NCBI GenBank assembly: GCA_900318815.1 | Contig: ONMA01000010.1 | Location: 1 to 64,000, forward strand | Source: an uncultured Prevotellaceae bacterium | GTDB taxonomy: Bacteria; Bacteroidota; Bacteroidia; Bacteroidales; Bacteroidaceae | DNA length: 64,000 nt | Reading direction: 5' to 3' | Notes under the pieces: model-generated | Seen by the model: only the letters and a program-made list of their open reading frames with translations | Database searches by the model: none | What the model was told of the DNA's origin: nothing | Position numbers and translations under genes: made by a program | In this document: piece by piece, positions 8,408-18,212 of the stretch | Layout: every line of letters starts with the position of its first letter | How positions within the stretch are numbered: position 1 is the first letter of the stretch

Positions 8408-9814
8408 ATGGATTCAGAGAACGAAAAGATGCAGGATGGACAGACTGCACAGGAACAGGGAAGTGGCCGTGAGGGCTACCAGAAAGAGTACAGACCAGTA
8501 GGACGCTCGCCGCGTCCGCGTATTCACACAGGACAGCGTCCCGCCTCGACGGGATATGAGCGTCCCAGTTTCAACAGAAGCAATGATGACGAGGGTGGTT
8601 TCCGTCCCGAGGGCTTCGGTGCCGGCTTGCAGGGCCAGGCTCCGCGCCAGCAGGGTGGCTATCGTCCGCGTAATAATTATAATGGTGGCGGCTACCAGCA
8701 GCGTGGCGGCTACGGACAGAAACCCCAGCAGGGTGGCTTCCGTCCTCGCTACAATCAGGATGGCGACGACCGTCAGGGCTATCAGCCGCGTCCTCAGTAT
8801 GGACAGCAGGAAGGTGGCTACCAGCCCCGTCAGGGCGGCTACGCTCAGTCTCGCCAGGGCGGTTACGGCCAGCCTCGTCAGGGCGGCTACGGTCAGCCTC
8901 GTCAGGGTGGTTACGGTCAGCCTCGTCAGGGCGGCTACGGTCAGCCCCGTCAGGGCGGCTATGGTCAGCCTCGCCAGGGCGGTTACGGTCAGCCCCGTCA
9001 GGGCGGTTTCCGCAAGCGTACTGCCGACTATAATCCCAATGCGAAATATAGCTTAAAGAAGCGTATCGAGTACAAGGAGCAGAACTATGACCCCAATGAG
9101 CCGTTGCGACTCAATAAGTTCTTGGCCAATGCCGGTGTTTGCAGCCGTCGTGAGGCCGATGAGTTCATACAGGCTGGTGTGGTGACCGTGAACGGCGAGG
9201 TCGTGACCGAGCTGGGTACGAAGGTGCTGCGCACGGATGTGGTTCGTTTCCACGACGACCCCGTATCGCTTGAGAAGAAAGTCTATGTCCTGCTGAACAA
9301 GCCGAAGGACTATGTGACGACGAGCGACGACCCGCAGCAGCGCAAGACGGTGATGGACTTGGTGAAGAACGCCTGCCCCGAGCGCATCTATCCCGTAGGT
9401 CGTCTGGACCGCAACACCACGGGCGTGCTGCTGCTGACCAATGATGGCGACATGGCCTCGAAACTCACTCATCCCAAGTATAGGAAGAAGAAGATTTACC
9501 ATGTGTATCTCGACCGTAACGTGACGGCCCATGACATGCAGCGTATTGCCGAGGGCGTGATTCTCGACGACGGCGAAATCAAGGCCGACGATATCCAGTA
9601 TGCCGACCCCGTAGACAAGAAGCAGGTGGGCATAGAGATCCATTCGGGCAAGAACCGCATTGTGCGCCGTATCTTCGAAAGCCTTGGCTACAAGGTGATC
9701 AAGCTCGATCGTGTGCAGTTTGCCGGACTCACCAAGAAGAACCTGAAGCGTGGCGACTGGCGCTACCTCACCGAGGAGGAGGTCGACCGCCTGCGTATGG
9801 GAGCATACGAGTAG
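8408..9814 (+). CDS. rRNA pseudouridine synthase (RsuA/RluB family) with repeat arm
   Basis: Isomerises a uridine in rRNA to pseudouridine. Residues from about 233 form the S4 RNA-binding domain ([22 protein letters not shown]), followed by the RsuA-type catalytic domain with the active-site motif GRLDRNTTG (Asp334). The first 220 or so residues are a low-complexity Gly/Arg/Gln/Tyr arm, with RQGGYGQP repeated six times. Such arms are common on Bacteroidetes RluB-like proteins and probably add disordered RNA contacts. Which rRNA position is modified cannot be told from sequence. Confidence 0.92.
   Translation: MDSENEKMQDGQTAQEQGSGREGYQKEYRPVGRSPRPRIHTGQRPASTGYERPSFNRSNDDEGGFRPEGFGAGLQGQAPRQQGGYRPRNNYNGGGYQQRGGYGQKPQQGGFRPRYNQDGDDRQGYQPRPQYGQQEGGYQPRQGGYAQSRQGGYGQPRQGGYGQPRQGGYGQPRQGGYGQPRQGGYGQPRQGGYGQPRQGGFRKRTADYNPNAKYSLKKRIEYKEQNYDPNEPLRLNKFLANAGVCSRREADEFIQAGVVTVNGEVVTELGTKVLRTDVVRFHDDPVSLEKKVYVLLNKPKDYVTTSDDPQQRKTVMDLVKNACPERIYPVGRLDRNTTGVLLLTNDGDMASKLTHPKYRKKKIYHVYLDRNVTAHDMQRIAEGVILDDGEIKADDIQYADPVDKKQVGIEIHSGKNRIVRRIFESLGYKVIKLDRVQFAGLTKKNLKRGDWRYLTEEEVDRLRMGAYE
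8828..8995 (+). repeat. In-frame 24-bp tandem repeat
   Basis: Seven 24-bp units encode RQGGYAQS once and RQGGYGQP six times, followed by a partial unit (RQGGF). Units differ only at third codon positions, so the peptide is conserved while the DNA drifts. Confidence 0.95.
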
Positions 9815-9860
9815 TTCAGTAAGTTGCGATTTTGTCGCAACAAACAAAACCCAAATAGCA

Positions 9861-11318
9861 ATGAAACGAACAAAGATTATTGACGTGCTGAAAAGCACGG
9901 AATACGGAAAAGAAGTTTGCGTGAAGGGCTGGGTGCGCTCGCACCGAGGCAGTAAGAACGTCGATTTTATTGCCCTCAACGATGGCTCCACCATCAAGAA
10001 CGTGCAGATAGTAGCCGACACTGCCAAGTTTGACGACGAACTGCTGAAGCAAATCACCACAGGTGCCTGTATCTGTGCTGAAGGTACACTGGTGGAGAGC
10101 CAGGGGGCTGGTCAGAGTAGTGAGATCCAGGCCGCCAACTTGGTGGTCTACGGTCTTTGCGGCGGTGACTATCCCATGCAGAAGAAAGGCCAGAGCTTTG
10201 AGGCTATGCGCAAGAACGCCCACATGCGTCTGCGCACCAATACCTTTGGCGCCGTGATGCGCATCCGTCACAACATGGCGATGGCCATCCACACCTATTT
10301 CCACGAGCATGGCTTCTTCTATTTCCACACGCCGCTCATCACCGCCAGCGACTGCGAGGGTGCCGGCAACATGTTCCAGGTGACGACCAAGAACCTCTAC
10401 GACCTGAAGAAGGACGAGCAGGGGAAAATTATCTACGACGATGACTTCTTTGGCGAGCAGACATCGCTCACCGTGAGCGGACAGTTGGAAGGCGAGCTGG
10501 GTGCTACGGCACTGGGTGCTATCTATACCTTTGGCCCCACGTTCCGCGCCGAGAACTCGAACACGCCGCGCCATCTGGCTGAGTTCTGGATGGTAGAGCC
10601 CGAGGTGGCCTTCCTGGATCAGGAGGAACTGATGGACTTGGAGGAGGATTTCATCAAGTACTGTGTGCGCTGGGCACTCGACAACTGTAAGGACGACCTG
10701 GAGTTCCTGAACAAGATGATCGACAAGACCCTCTTGCAGCGACTGGAGGGCGTACTCAAGGAAACCTTCGTGCGCCTGCCTTATACTGAGGGTATCAACA
10801 TCCTGCAGGAGGCCATCAAGAACGGCAAGAAGTTCGAGTTCCCCTGCAACTGGGGCGATGACCTGGCATCGGAGCATGAGCGTTACCTCGTTGAGGAACA
10901 CTTCAAGAAACCTGTTATCATGACCGACTATCCTCGTGCCTTCAAGTCGTTCTATATGAAGCAGAATGCTACCACACCCGAGGGTGAGGCCACTGGAACG
11001 GGAGCTTCCGTTGGCTACAAGGGAGCCGTGGCTCCCGGCCCGACGATGCAGGGTACCGATGTGCTGTTCCCGCAGATTGGCGAAATCATCGGAGGGTCGG
11101 TGCGTGAGGAGAGCTATGACAAGTTGATGGGTGAGATTGAACGCCGTCAGATGGATAAGACCCATCTCTGGTGGTACATCGACACCCGCCGCTGGGGCTC
11201 TTGCCCGCATGCCGGCTTCGGCTTGGGCTTCGAGCGCCTGATACTCTTCGTCACGGGCATGCAAAACATCCGCGACGTGATTCCATTCCCCCGCACGCCT
11301 AAATCGGCCGAGTTCTAA
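9861..11318 (+). CDS. asnS: Asparaginyl-tRNA synthetase
   Basis: Charges tRNA-Asn with asparagine. 485 aa. An N-terminal OB-fold anticodon-binding domain ([25 protein letters not shown]) is followed by the class II catalytic core with motif 2 ([21 protein letters not shown]) and motif 3 (GFGLGFERL, around residue 450). The start at 9861 matches the family N-terminus; the frame stays open upstream into the preceding gene. A small hairpin (9823-9841) separates it from the pseudouridine synthase gene. Confidence 0.96.
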   Translation: MKRTKIIDVLKSTEYGKEVCVKGWVRSHRGSKNVDFIALNDGSTIKNVQIVADTAKFDDELLKQITTGACICAEGTLVESQGAGQSSEIQAANLVVYGLCGGDYPMQKKGQSFEAMRKNAHMRLRTNTFGAVMRIRHNMAMAIHTYFHEHGFFYFHTPLITASDCEGAGNMFQVTTKNLYDLKKDEQGKIIYDDDFFGEQTSLTVSGQLEGELGATALGAIYTFGPTFRAENSNTPRHLAEFWMVEPEVAFLDQEELMDLEEDFIKYCVRWALDNCKDDLEFLNKMIDKTLLQRLEGVLKETFVRLPYTEGINILQEAIKNGKKFEFPCNWGDDLASEHERYLVEEHFKKPVIMTDYPRAFKSFYMKQNATTPEGEATGTGASVGYKGAVAPGPTMQGTDVLFPQIGEIIGGSVREESYDKLMGEIERRQMDKTHLWWYIDTRRWGSCPHAGFGLGFERLILFVTGMQNIRDVIPFPRTPKSAEF

Positions 11319-11354
11319 ACTACGGGGAGACAGATGTTTTTCTGATAATTTTTT

Positions 11355-11400
11355 AGCCATCAGCATCGATAAGATAATTTTTTAGTCGAAGCTGATGGCT
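11355..11400 (+). terminator. Hairpin downstream of asnS
   Basis: Perfect 10-bp inverted repeat (AGCCATCAGC, 11355-11364, with 11391-11400) and a 26-nt loop. The sequence GATAATTTTTTAG occurs just before the stem and again in the loop. Probable terminator, though the long loop and the A-run after it are atypical. Confidence 0.45.
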
Positions 11401-11463
11401 ATTTGAAAAAAAATAGCTACCTTTGCATCTGAGATATCATTATTCATTTAAATTACTACGAAC

Positions 11464-12273
11464 ATGAAAAAAATTATCGCTCTAACAATTGTGGCTATTT
11501 TCTGCGTACAAGGTATGCGTGCCCAGGAAGAGACAGAGATTGGGCTATTCAACCATCTGTCGGCAGGCATTTCGCTTGGAACCACGGGTGTTGGTATCGA
11601 AGTGGCTGCTCCGCTGAACAATATGTTCCATTTGCGTGCCGGCTATTCGTTTATGCCGAAGTTCAAAGTGAAAGTCAACAAGACCTTCGATAATCCCTCG
11701 GAAGACTTCCTGCGTAAGGAGGATGGAAGCGGTTATTATGATAATGTTGACATTGAGGCTAAGCCCAACATTGGCGACCTGAAGCTCCTTCTCGACTACT
11801 ATCCCCAGAAGAACAGGGCCTTCCATTTCACCGTGGGTGCCTACATCGGTAGCAGCAAGGTGGCCAGTGCCGTGACTACCAACCACTTCATCAACCAGAA
11901 CTACTGGGGCAACTCGGGCCCCGAGTTGGGCAACACTTCGAATACTTACACGGTGGTGTCGGAACCGGACGGCAGCGTGAAGGCCGATGTGAAGGTCAAT
12001 AGTTTCAAGCCGTATGTGGGTCTGGGTTTCGGTCGTGCCGTTCCTAATAAGAACCTGAGCGTGTGCGTCGACCTCGGTGTGCAGTTCTGGGGCAAGCCAT
12101 CACTCTGGACGAAGATTGACGATAACATCGGTACGGAGTATCGTAAGGTGGAGAAGAGCAAAATCCTGAGCAAGCAGAGCTACTGTGAGGACATCGTTGA
12201 TGCGCTGGACAAGGCCGAGAAGTTTATTGTTTATCCCGTGCTCACGGTGCGTCTGAATGGTCGTATCTTCTAA
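11464..12273 (+). CDS. Outer-membrane beta-barrel protein
   Basis: 269-aa predicted outer-membrane protein. Signal peptide MKKIIALTIVAIFCVQGMRAQ, then alternating amphipathic strands (LSAGISLGTTGVGIEVAAPL, FHLRAGYSFMPKFKVKV, FHFTVGAYIGSSKV, FKPYVGLGFGRAV), and a C-terminal Phe (LTVRLNGRIF) as in barrel proteins recognised by the Bam machinery. Ligand unknown. A TACCTTTG box at 11418-11425 precedes it, without a clear -33. It is followed after 39 nt by a lipoprotein gene and may form a pair with it. Confidence 0.75.
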   Translation: MKKIIALTIVAIFCVQGMRAQEETEIGLFNHLSAGISLGTTGVGIEVAAPLNNMFHLRAGYSFMPKFKVKVNKTFDNPSEDFLRKEDGSGYYDNVDIEAKPNIGDLKLLLDYYPQKNRAFHFTVGAYIGSSKVASAVTTNHFINQNYWGNSGPELGNTSNTYTVVSEPDGSVKADVKVNSFKPYVGLGFGRAVPNKNLSVCVDLGVQFWGKPSLWTKIDDNIGTEYRKVEKSKILSKQSYCEDIVDALDKAEKFIVYPVLTVRLNGRIF

Positions 12274-12312
12274 CTGAAATGAGTATTAACAAATTATTCT
12301 TTATTTAGCAAA

Positions 12313-13302
12313 ATGATTATGAAAAAGAATTTTCTTTATTTTGGTATGGCTGCATGCGTAGCCATGTGCATGTTGTCGTGTGGATCTGACGACAGCGACA
12401 GCCCCGCCACGCCTTCCCAGACCGTGATTGCTGAGCCTACCCATGCAAAGGATGCTGTGGCTTTCGTTATTCCGAAGGATAAGGTGACCTCCACCCAGAC
12501 CGTGACCAATGAGGAAGGTCAGGAGGTGAATGTCTGCCTGACCAGTGTGGACATCACCGAGGGTCAGAAGGCCGTCTTCGAGTTGACTACCGAGACCGAG
12601 GGCAAGACGAAGCTGAAGTATGTGGCTTACAACTGTGAGCTGACTGGCAATGTCTATACGGTGAAGGACAACAACGGCAAAGTCCTGGGTACTATTGAGA
12701 AAGATGTTACGCGCGGCTCCAGCAGCGTGAGTATCAGCATCTCTGTGAAGATTAACGTTCCTGGACTTGGCGAGGTGGAGTTTGTTACCGACGACCCCGT
12801 AGTGGTGCAGGCCGTGGTTGATGCCATCGTCAAGACGGTAAACACGATTAATCTGTGCCGTAACTGGAACATTCAGCGCATGAAGCTGACGCTGGTATTC
12901 GATGACAAGAACAAGGCCGATGCATCACGCTTAGAGAACAGCGGCAGTCTGTCGAACTTCATCGAGCTGGCAGAGAACAATGGCGTGAACCTCACGGATA
13001 ACGACAAGAAGCATCTGCAGAAAACAATCTCGTCTGTAGACATCGACAAGAACCTTGCCCTGTTCACCATCAACTATAACAACGGCGAGTCGGATGCCGC
13101 CAACTGGGAGTGGGTGAACAATACGAACGAGCAGCAGATTCGCATCAAACTGAAGGACGGTGACATGGGCAACAAGTTCCTGAAGGATAACAGTGTCATC
13201 GAGGTTCAGTTCCCCGAGGGCCAGAACATGTGTATTCTTATCCTGAGCACCCGTCTTGAGGAAGATAAGTGTACTGCTTCGCTGATGATTAACTTGAAGT
13301 AA
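12313..13302 (+). CDS. Lipoprotein of unknown function
   Basis: 329-aa lipoprotein. The signal ends in a lipobox (MLSCGS, Cys23) followed by an acidic GSDDSDS stretch, typical of Bacteroidetes surface-exposed lipoproteins. The rest is beta-rich with no motif I recognise. A start at the third codon (ATG 12319) is equally possible. It probably works with the barrel protein just upstream. Confidence 0.75.
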   Translation: MIMKKNFLYFGMAACVAMCMLSCGSDDSDSPATPSQTVIAEPTHAKDAVAFVIPKDKVTSTQTVTNEEGQEVNVCLTSVDITEGQKAVFELTTETEGKTKLKYVAYNCELTGNVYTVKDNNGKVLGTIEKDVTRGSSSVSISISVKINVPGLGEVEFVTDDPVVVQAVVDAIVKTVNTINLCRNWNIQRMKLTLVFDDKNKADASRLENSGSLSNFIELAENNGVNLTDNDKKHLQKTISSVDIDKNLALFTINYNNGESDAANWEWVNNTNEQQIRIKLKDGDMGNKFLKDNSVIEVQFPEGQNMCILILSTRLEEDKCTASLMINLK

Positions 13303-13316
13303 GGGAAAATACGTGT

Positions 13317-13343
13317 TCAGACGAGGGCAATCCCCTCGTCTGA
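13317..13343. terminator. Palindrome forming the 3' end of the cvfB-like gene
   Basis: Perfect 11-bp inverted repeat with a 5-nt loop lying exactly over the last codons and stop codon of the minus-strand gene (TCAGACGAGGG on one side). It lies between converging genes and probably terminates both, though no long T-run follows. Confidence 0.5.
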
Positions 13344-14168
13344 AATAGTGATGAGCCGTCGGCGATATAGGTCGCCGACGGCCTTTTTGTAGGCCTTCTT
13401 CGACACCTTGAAGCGGTCGGCAATCAGTTCGGCAGGACTCTTGTCGCCCAGGTCGCAACGGCCGTCGTTCTCGTAGAGGTAGCGCAGGAGTACCTCGGCG
13501 AAGTCAAGCGTATGACGGTGGCCCGTGGGCTGTAGGGTAAGGTCGGTCTTACCGTCCTGGCGCACGTGGTCGACGTAGGCCATCACTCGGTCGCCCGTCC
13601 TGAGTGGCTGGAAGAGCTGGTTGTCGTAGAGCTGACCCTGATAGCGGTTGTTGATGATGGTCTTGAAGCCCAGATCGGTCTTCTGCCAGATGAGGCAGTC
13701 TACGGCCTCGCCGTGCTTGAGGATGGGCGGTCTGTCCTGTTGACCTGCTTGCCCTTGCAGGTACTTCTCCACCTTGGCGGTGGCCATGAGCCGATAGGTC
13801 TCTTCGTCCATCTTGATATAGACGATGTAGCGTTTGCCTCGTTCCATGCGCTTCTTCTGTTCGCGGAAAGGGCAGAAGAGGTCTTTCATCAGACCCCAGT
13901 TCAGGAATGCACCGTATTCGTTGGTCCATGCCACTTCGAGGCAGGCAAACTCGCCCACTTTGGCCAATGGGTGCTCGGTGGTGGCTATGAGCCGTTCTTC
14001 CTGGTCGAGGTAAAGGAATACTTCTATTTCGTCGCCTATATGCATTTGGGGTGTGACGTAGCGGGTGGGCAGGAGAATCTCGCCTCCCTCTTCGCCACCG
14101 TCTAAGTAGAGACCGAAGTCGGTGCGCTTGACGATGCGTAGGGTGTTGTAGTCGCCGAGTCGTATCAT
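13317..14168 (-). CDS. CvfB/YitL-like S1 RNA-binding protein
   Basis: 283-aa protein of the CvfB family: consecutive S1-like OB folds (start [25 protein letters not shown]; second at [22 protein letters not shown] region; third at [26 protein letters not shown]) and a C-terminal winged helix ([30 protein letters not shown]). In Staphylococcus CvfB affects virulence gene expression, probably through RNA binding; here the role is unknown. Its ATG overlaps the lolD stop (ATGA). The last codons form a perfect palindrome. Confidence 0.88.
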   Translation of the reverse strand: MIRLGDYNTLRIVKRTDFGLYLDGGEEGGEILLPTRYVTPQMHIGDEIEVFLYLDQEERLIATTEHPLAKVGEFACLEVAWTNEYGAFLNWGLMKDLFCPFREQKKRMERGKRYIVYIKMDEETYRLMATAKVEKYLQGQAGQQDRPPILKHGEAVDCLIWQKTDLGFKTIINNRYQGQLYDNQLFQPLRTGDRVMAYVDHVRQDGKTDLTLQPTGHRHTLDFAEVLLRYLYENDGRCDLGDKSPAELIADRFKVSKKAYKKAVGDLYRRRLITISDEGIALV

Positions 14169-14914
14169 AAGGTCCCCCTTTCTGCCCCCGAGGGGGCTAC
14201 TGTAGTGTTGTCGTTGATGGCTGTAGTAAGGTCTTCAGAAGCCTCCTCGGTATCCGAATGCGGGACTTCCAGCAGACCGTCGCGCATGTGGATGGTGCGG
14301 TCGGTGAGGGTGGCAAGCTGCTCGTCGTGGGTCACGATGACGAAGGTCTGCCCGAACTTGTCGCGCAGGTCGAAGAACAGTTGGTGCAGTTCCTCCTTGT
14401 TCTTGGTGTCGAGCGAACCACTGGGTTCGTCGGCCAAGATAACCTTCGGATTGTTGACTAATGCGCGGGCCACCGCAACGCGCTGTTTCTCGCCGCCGCT
14501 CAGTTCGTTGGGCTTGTGCTTGGCGCGGTCGCTCAGTCCCATGAAGGCAAGCAGCTCCTCGGCACGCGCCTTGGCGTCCTTGGTCGAACGGCCGGCAATA
14601 TAGGCGGGAATCATGATGTTCTCGATGGCTGTGAACTCCGGCAGCAGCTGGTGGAACTGGAACACGAAGCCAAGGTGCTTATTGCGGAAGTCGCTCAGTT
14701 TCTTCTGTGAGAGGGTGGTGACGTCGATGCCGTCGACGCACACGGTACCTGTGTCGGGGCGGTCGAGCGTTCCGATGATCTGCAGCAGGGTGGTTTTGCC
14801 CGCACCGCTGGGGCCTACGATGCTCACCACTTCGCCCTGGGCGATGTGCAGGTCGATGCCTTTGAGCACTTGGAGCGAGCCGAAGCTCTTGGTGATATTG
14901 GTGATGTTAATCAT
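14165..14914 (-). CDS. lolD: Lipoprotein-releasing ABC transporter ATPase
   Basis: 249-aa ATP-binding subunit of the LolCDE/MacB type, which frees lipoproteins from the inner membrane. Walker [10 protein letters not shown], signature LSGGEKQR, Walker [13 protein letters not shown] and an H-loop Thr-His (VTHDE) are present. The family N-terminus is [12 protein letters not shown], hence the start at 14914. An ATG at 14950 overlaps the upstream antiporter stop (ATGA) and could start a 12-residue longer product. No membrane subunit lies nearby, as is common in Bacteroidetes. Confidence 0.88.
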   Translation of the reverse strand: MINITNITKSFGSLQVLKGIDLHIAQGEVVSIVGPSGAGKTTLLQIIGTLDRPDTGTVCVDGIDVTTLSQKKLSDFRNKHLGFVFQFHQLLPEFTAIENIMIPAYIAGRSTKDAKARAEELLAFMGLSDRAKHKPNELSGGEKQRVAVARALVNNPKVILADEPSGSLDTKNKEELHQLFFDLRDKFGQTFVIVTHDEQLATLTDRTIHMRDGLLEVPHSDTEEASEDLTTAINDNTTVAPSGAERGTL

Positions 14915-14946
14915 TATTGCTGGATAATGGGTATTGGGTGATGAGT

Positions 14947-17091
14947 TCATTCATCGTTATTCTTTCTTTTCTTATGCAGCCAATGCAGGATGGTGTCGTA
15001 GATGCTCTTCTCCTCATGGTGCTGAGCCTCGGTGAAGCTCATCACCTCATCCTTGGTCGGCGCACCGTACTGGTCGGGGAAGATGATCATCAGGTTGCGT
15101 CCGCCAGAATAGTACTTGGTAAGCTCGTCGGGCAGTCGGTCGAGCGCATTCTTATAGCTGCGAGTTCCTTTTCGTGCCGTCACCACGACCAACAGGTGGT
15201 CAGCGGGCATAGAGGTGCATAGTTGCGGAAGTTCGTTCCAGTGTTCCATCTGCTTGTACTTGCTGCGCAGGGTGGAATGGTTGTTGTCTATGTATTCGGC
15301 AATTTCTGACAGCGATTCCTGGCGTCCGTGGAACTGGATGCGGCATTCCAGTTCATGGGCCAGTCGGCAAAGCCGCTCCAGCCACCGGTAGAAGCCCGGC
15401 TCATACTCAGCCCTTGACGGCACGGCCACCTGTATGCAGCGCAGGGTGGTGAGTGGCTGGGCAAATCGGGTAAGGATGATTTGTCGGTTCAGGCCGTTGT
15501 ATAGACTCTGGATGAACTGTCCCCAGAACTTCTGTGTCACCTCGGTATGCACGTGCATGCCCATCACAATCTCCGAGCAGCCGTGTTCGCGGAAGGCATG
15601 CTTGATGCCGTTGGCGATGTTGGTGGCCAGTCGCACTTGCGTGGTCAGTCGCAGGTCGGCTGAACTGGCCTGCCGTTGCAGTTTCTCAAGCAGTTGCAGT
15701 CCCTGTTCGCGCTCGGCATTGCTGTTCTCCCCGTCGTACACCACGTTCAGGGCCACCAGATCGCGGTTGTGCTTCCTTTGGAGCAGATAGGAGGCCAGCG
15801 TGAGCAGCTGTGGGGCAATATCGGGATATTTCACGCAGAGGAGTATTCGCTCGTCGTCACCCGTCGGCTTACTGACCACCATACTGGCTTTGTCGCGGAA
15901 TACAATCTGCTTCGCGGCCATCTCGGTCATCAGGGTCGAAATGACACAGGTGACGAGAATCATGATGACCACACCGTTGAGCATGTGGTCGTCGACGAGC
16001 ATCGTGCCAGGCACCACCTCCAACTTCCTTCCCACCATAATCATGGCGATGGCTCCGGCAGCATGAGCCGAGGTCAGTCCGAACATCATGTGGCCCTCGG
16101 CCTTCGGCAGTCGGAACAGGAGGCTGGAGATATAGGCGGCAAGTGCCTTTCCAAAGGTTCCGAAGAAGGCGATGAGGAACATAATCCACAACACCTCGGG
16201 GCCATTGGTCAGCATGCGCAGGTTGATGATCATGCCTACGCCAATCAGGAAATAGGGAATGAACAGCGCGTTGCCGATAAACTCGATGCGGTTCATCAGC
16301 GGCGAAACATGGGGGATGTAGCGGTTCAGTATCAGGCCTGAAAGGAATGCGCCGAAGATGCCTTCCAGCCCGATAAGGTCGGACAGGGCAGCACTAAAGA
16401 ACATCACGGCCATAATGAAGATGTACTGCATCACGGCATCGCTGTAGCGGCGCAGGAAGTAGCGCGTCAGCCGTGGGATGAGCAGCACGCTGCCCACGCA
16501 GAAGGCGGCGAACTTCAGGACGAACAGCAGCCAGAACTGTAGTCCGCTATTCTCGCTGAACGAGTTCGAGAAACCTGCCACCATGACCAGTGCCAGGAAG
16601 AGGGAAATCATCGACGACCCCACGCTGAGCATGACGCTTGAGTTGCGTTGCAGGCCGTAGCGGCCAATGATGGGGTAGGCTATCAGGGTGTTCGAGGCCA
16701 TGATGCAACCCAGCAGGAACGATGCCCGTCCGCTATAGTTAAGGAGCGACATCGACATCAGGTAGGTCAGGATAAGGGGCACGAAGCACGTCAGCAGTCC
16801 GAAGATGATAAACTGCCTGGAGTTCTTCTTCACGCTCTCCAGATCCATCTCCAGTCCTGCGAGGAACATGATGTAGAGCAGGCCTACGCGCCCGAACAGT
16901 TCGAAGGAGTCATCAAGCTTCAGCACGTGAAGCCCGTCGGGACCGATAATCACGCCTGCCAGCACCATGCCGATGATGTGGGGAATCCTCAGTTTGCTCA
17001 TAATGATGGGAGCAAACAGAATAATCAGAAGTACCACGAAAAAGATGGCCGTGGGACTTTCTATTGGCTGATATGATGGTAGAAATGACAT
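14947..17091 (-). CDS. CPA2-type cation/proton antiporter with USP-like domain
   Basis: 714-aa membrane protein. Residues about 15-400 are a Kef/NhaA-type sodium/hydrogen exchanger domain ([43 protein letters not shown]); the remaining cytoplasmic half looks like a universal-stress-like alpha/beta domain ([25 protein letters not shown]). Exchanges Na+ or K+ for H+ across the inner membrane; the ion cannot be assigned. First gene of the operon antiporter-lolD-cvfB, with ATGA overlaps throughout. Confidence 0.88.
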   Translation of the reverse strand: MSFLPSYQPIESPTAIFFVVLLIILFAPIIMSKLRIPHIIGMVLAGVIIGPDGLHVLKLDDSFELFGRVGLLYIMFLAGLEMDLESVKKNSRQFIIFGLLTCFVPLILTYLMSMSLLNYSGRASFLLGCIMASNTLIAYPIIGRYGLQRNSSVMLSVGSSMISLFLALVMVAGFSNSFSENSGLQFWLLFVLKFAAFCVGSVLLIPRLTRYFLRRYSDAVMQYIFIMAVMFFSAALSDLIGLEGIFGAFLSGLILNRYIPHVSPLMNRIEFIGNALFIPYFLIGVGMIINLRMLTNGPEVLWIMFLIAFFGTFGKALAAYISSLLFRLPKAEGHMMFGLTSAHAAGAIAMIMVGRKLEVVPGTMLVDDHMLNGVVIMILVTCVISTLMTEMAAKQIVFRDKASMVVSKPTGDDERILLCVKYPDIAPQLLTLASYLLQRKHNRDLVALNVVYDGENSNAEREQGLQLLEKLQRQASSADLRLTTQVRLATNIANGIKHAFREHGCSEIVMGMHVHTEVTQKFWGQFIQSLYNGLNRQIILTRFAQPLTTLRCIQVAVPSRAEYEPGFYRWLERLCRLAHELECRIQFHGRQESLSEIAEYIDNNHSTLRSKYKQMEHWNELPQLCTSMPADHLLVVVTARKGTRSYKNALDRLPDELTKYYSGGRNLMIIFPDQYGAPTKDEVMSFTEAQHHEEKSIYDTILHWLHKKRKNNDE

Positions 17092-17098
17092 TTCGGTG

Positions 17099-17157
17099 CA
17101 AAGTTACGAAAAAATAGTGGTAAATCTTTCGTATTTCACAATTATTTCCTACCTTTG
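17099..17157. promoter_or_regulatory. Divergent promoters for the antiporter operon and asd
   Basis: Minus strand TAACTTTG at 17099-17106, 7 nt before the antiporter ATG; plus strand TACCTTTG at 17150-17157, 39 nt before asd. The two -7 boxes are only about 43 nt apart, so the two promoters share the intervening DNA. Confidence 0.65.
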
Positions 17158-17196
17158 CACGCAAAAAGTAAGGTAAAAGATTAAAAACAGAACGAA

Positions 17197-18210
17197 ATGA
17201 AAGTTGCAATCGTAGGTGCGAGCGGTGCTGTGGGACAGGAATTCCTGCGCCTGCTCGATGAGAGAGATTTTCCGATGGACGAACTGGTGCTCTTTGGCTC
17301 TGAGCGCTCGGCTGGTCGTAAGTACGCTTTCCGTGGCAAGGAAATTGAAGTGAGGCTGTTGCAGCATAACGACGATTTCAAGGACATCGACATCGCCTTC
17401 ACCAGTGCTGGTGCCGGTACGTCGAAGGAGTTTGCCGAGACCATTACGAAGTATGGCTGTGTGATGATTGACAATTCAAGTGCCTTCCGCATGGATGACG
17501 ATGTGCCCTTGGTGGTGCCTGAATGTAATGCCGAGGATGCCCTGAACCGCCCGCGTGGTATCATTGCCAACCCCAACTGCACCACTATTATGATGGTGGT
17601 CGTTCTCCAGCCGTTGGAGAACCTGAGTCACATCAAGCGCATCCACGTGGCCTCCTATCAGAGCGCTTCGGGTGCCGGTGCCGCCGCAATGGCCGAACTG
17701 CAGCAGCAGTACAAGGAGATTGTGGAGACGGGCGAGGTGAAGACCATCAAGAAGTTCCCCCATCAGCTGGCCTACAATGTGATTCCTCAGATTGACGTGT
17801 TCCAGCCCAATGGCTACACCAAGGAGGAGATGAAGATGTACAACGAGACACGGAAGATTATGCATACTGATGCGAAGTGCTCGGCTATGTGTGTGCGTGT
17901 CAGCTCGTTGCGCAGTCATAGTGAGAGCGTGTGGATTGAGACCGAGCGTCCCATCAGCGTCGAAGAGGCTCAGCAGGCTATTGCTGCCGCTCCAGGCTGC
18001 TCGCTGGTCGACGACCCCGCCACGCTTACCTATCCCATGCCCCTTGAAACGGCAGGTAAGGACGATGTGTTCGTGGGCCGTGTGCGCAAGGACCTGAGCG
18101 ATGAGAACGGCCTGACGTTCTGGCTCTCAGGCGATCAGATCCGCAAGGGTGCTGCCCTGAATGCCGTCCAGATAGGCGAATATCTTATCCGAGTGGGTAA
18201 TGTGAAGTAA
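17197..18210 (+). CDS. asd: Aspartate-semialdehyde dehydrogenase
   Basis: Makes aspartate semialdehyde for lysine, diaminopimelate, threonine and methionine synthesis. 337 aa, family length. NADP-binding GASGAVGQ near the N-terminus, catalytic Cys128 in NPNCTT, and the substrate-binding region with conserved His near RSHSESV. mutY follows 2 nt after the stop, so they are probably cotranscribed. Confidence 0.96.
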   Translation: MKVAIVGASGAVGQEFLRLLDERDFPMDELVLFGSERSAGRKYAFRGKEIEVRLLQHNDDFKDIDIAFTSAGAGTSKEFAETITKYGCVMIDNSSAFRMDDDVPLVVPECNAEDALNRPRGIIANPNCTTIMMVVVLQPLENLSHIKRIHVASYQSASGAGAAAMAELQQQYKEIVETGEVKTIKKFPHQLAYNVIPQIDVFQPNGYTKEEMKMYNETRKIMHTDAKCSAMCVRVSSLRSHSESVWIETERPISVEEAQQAIAAAPGCSLVDDPATLTYPMPLETAGKDDVFVGRVRKDLSDENGLTFWLSGDQIRKGAALNAVQIGEYLIRVGNVK

Positions 18211-18212
18211 TC

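Noticed and set aside
9816..11366. 516-aa open frame on the minus strand
   Set aside because: Complete antisense of asnS; no family features.
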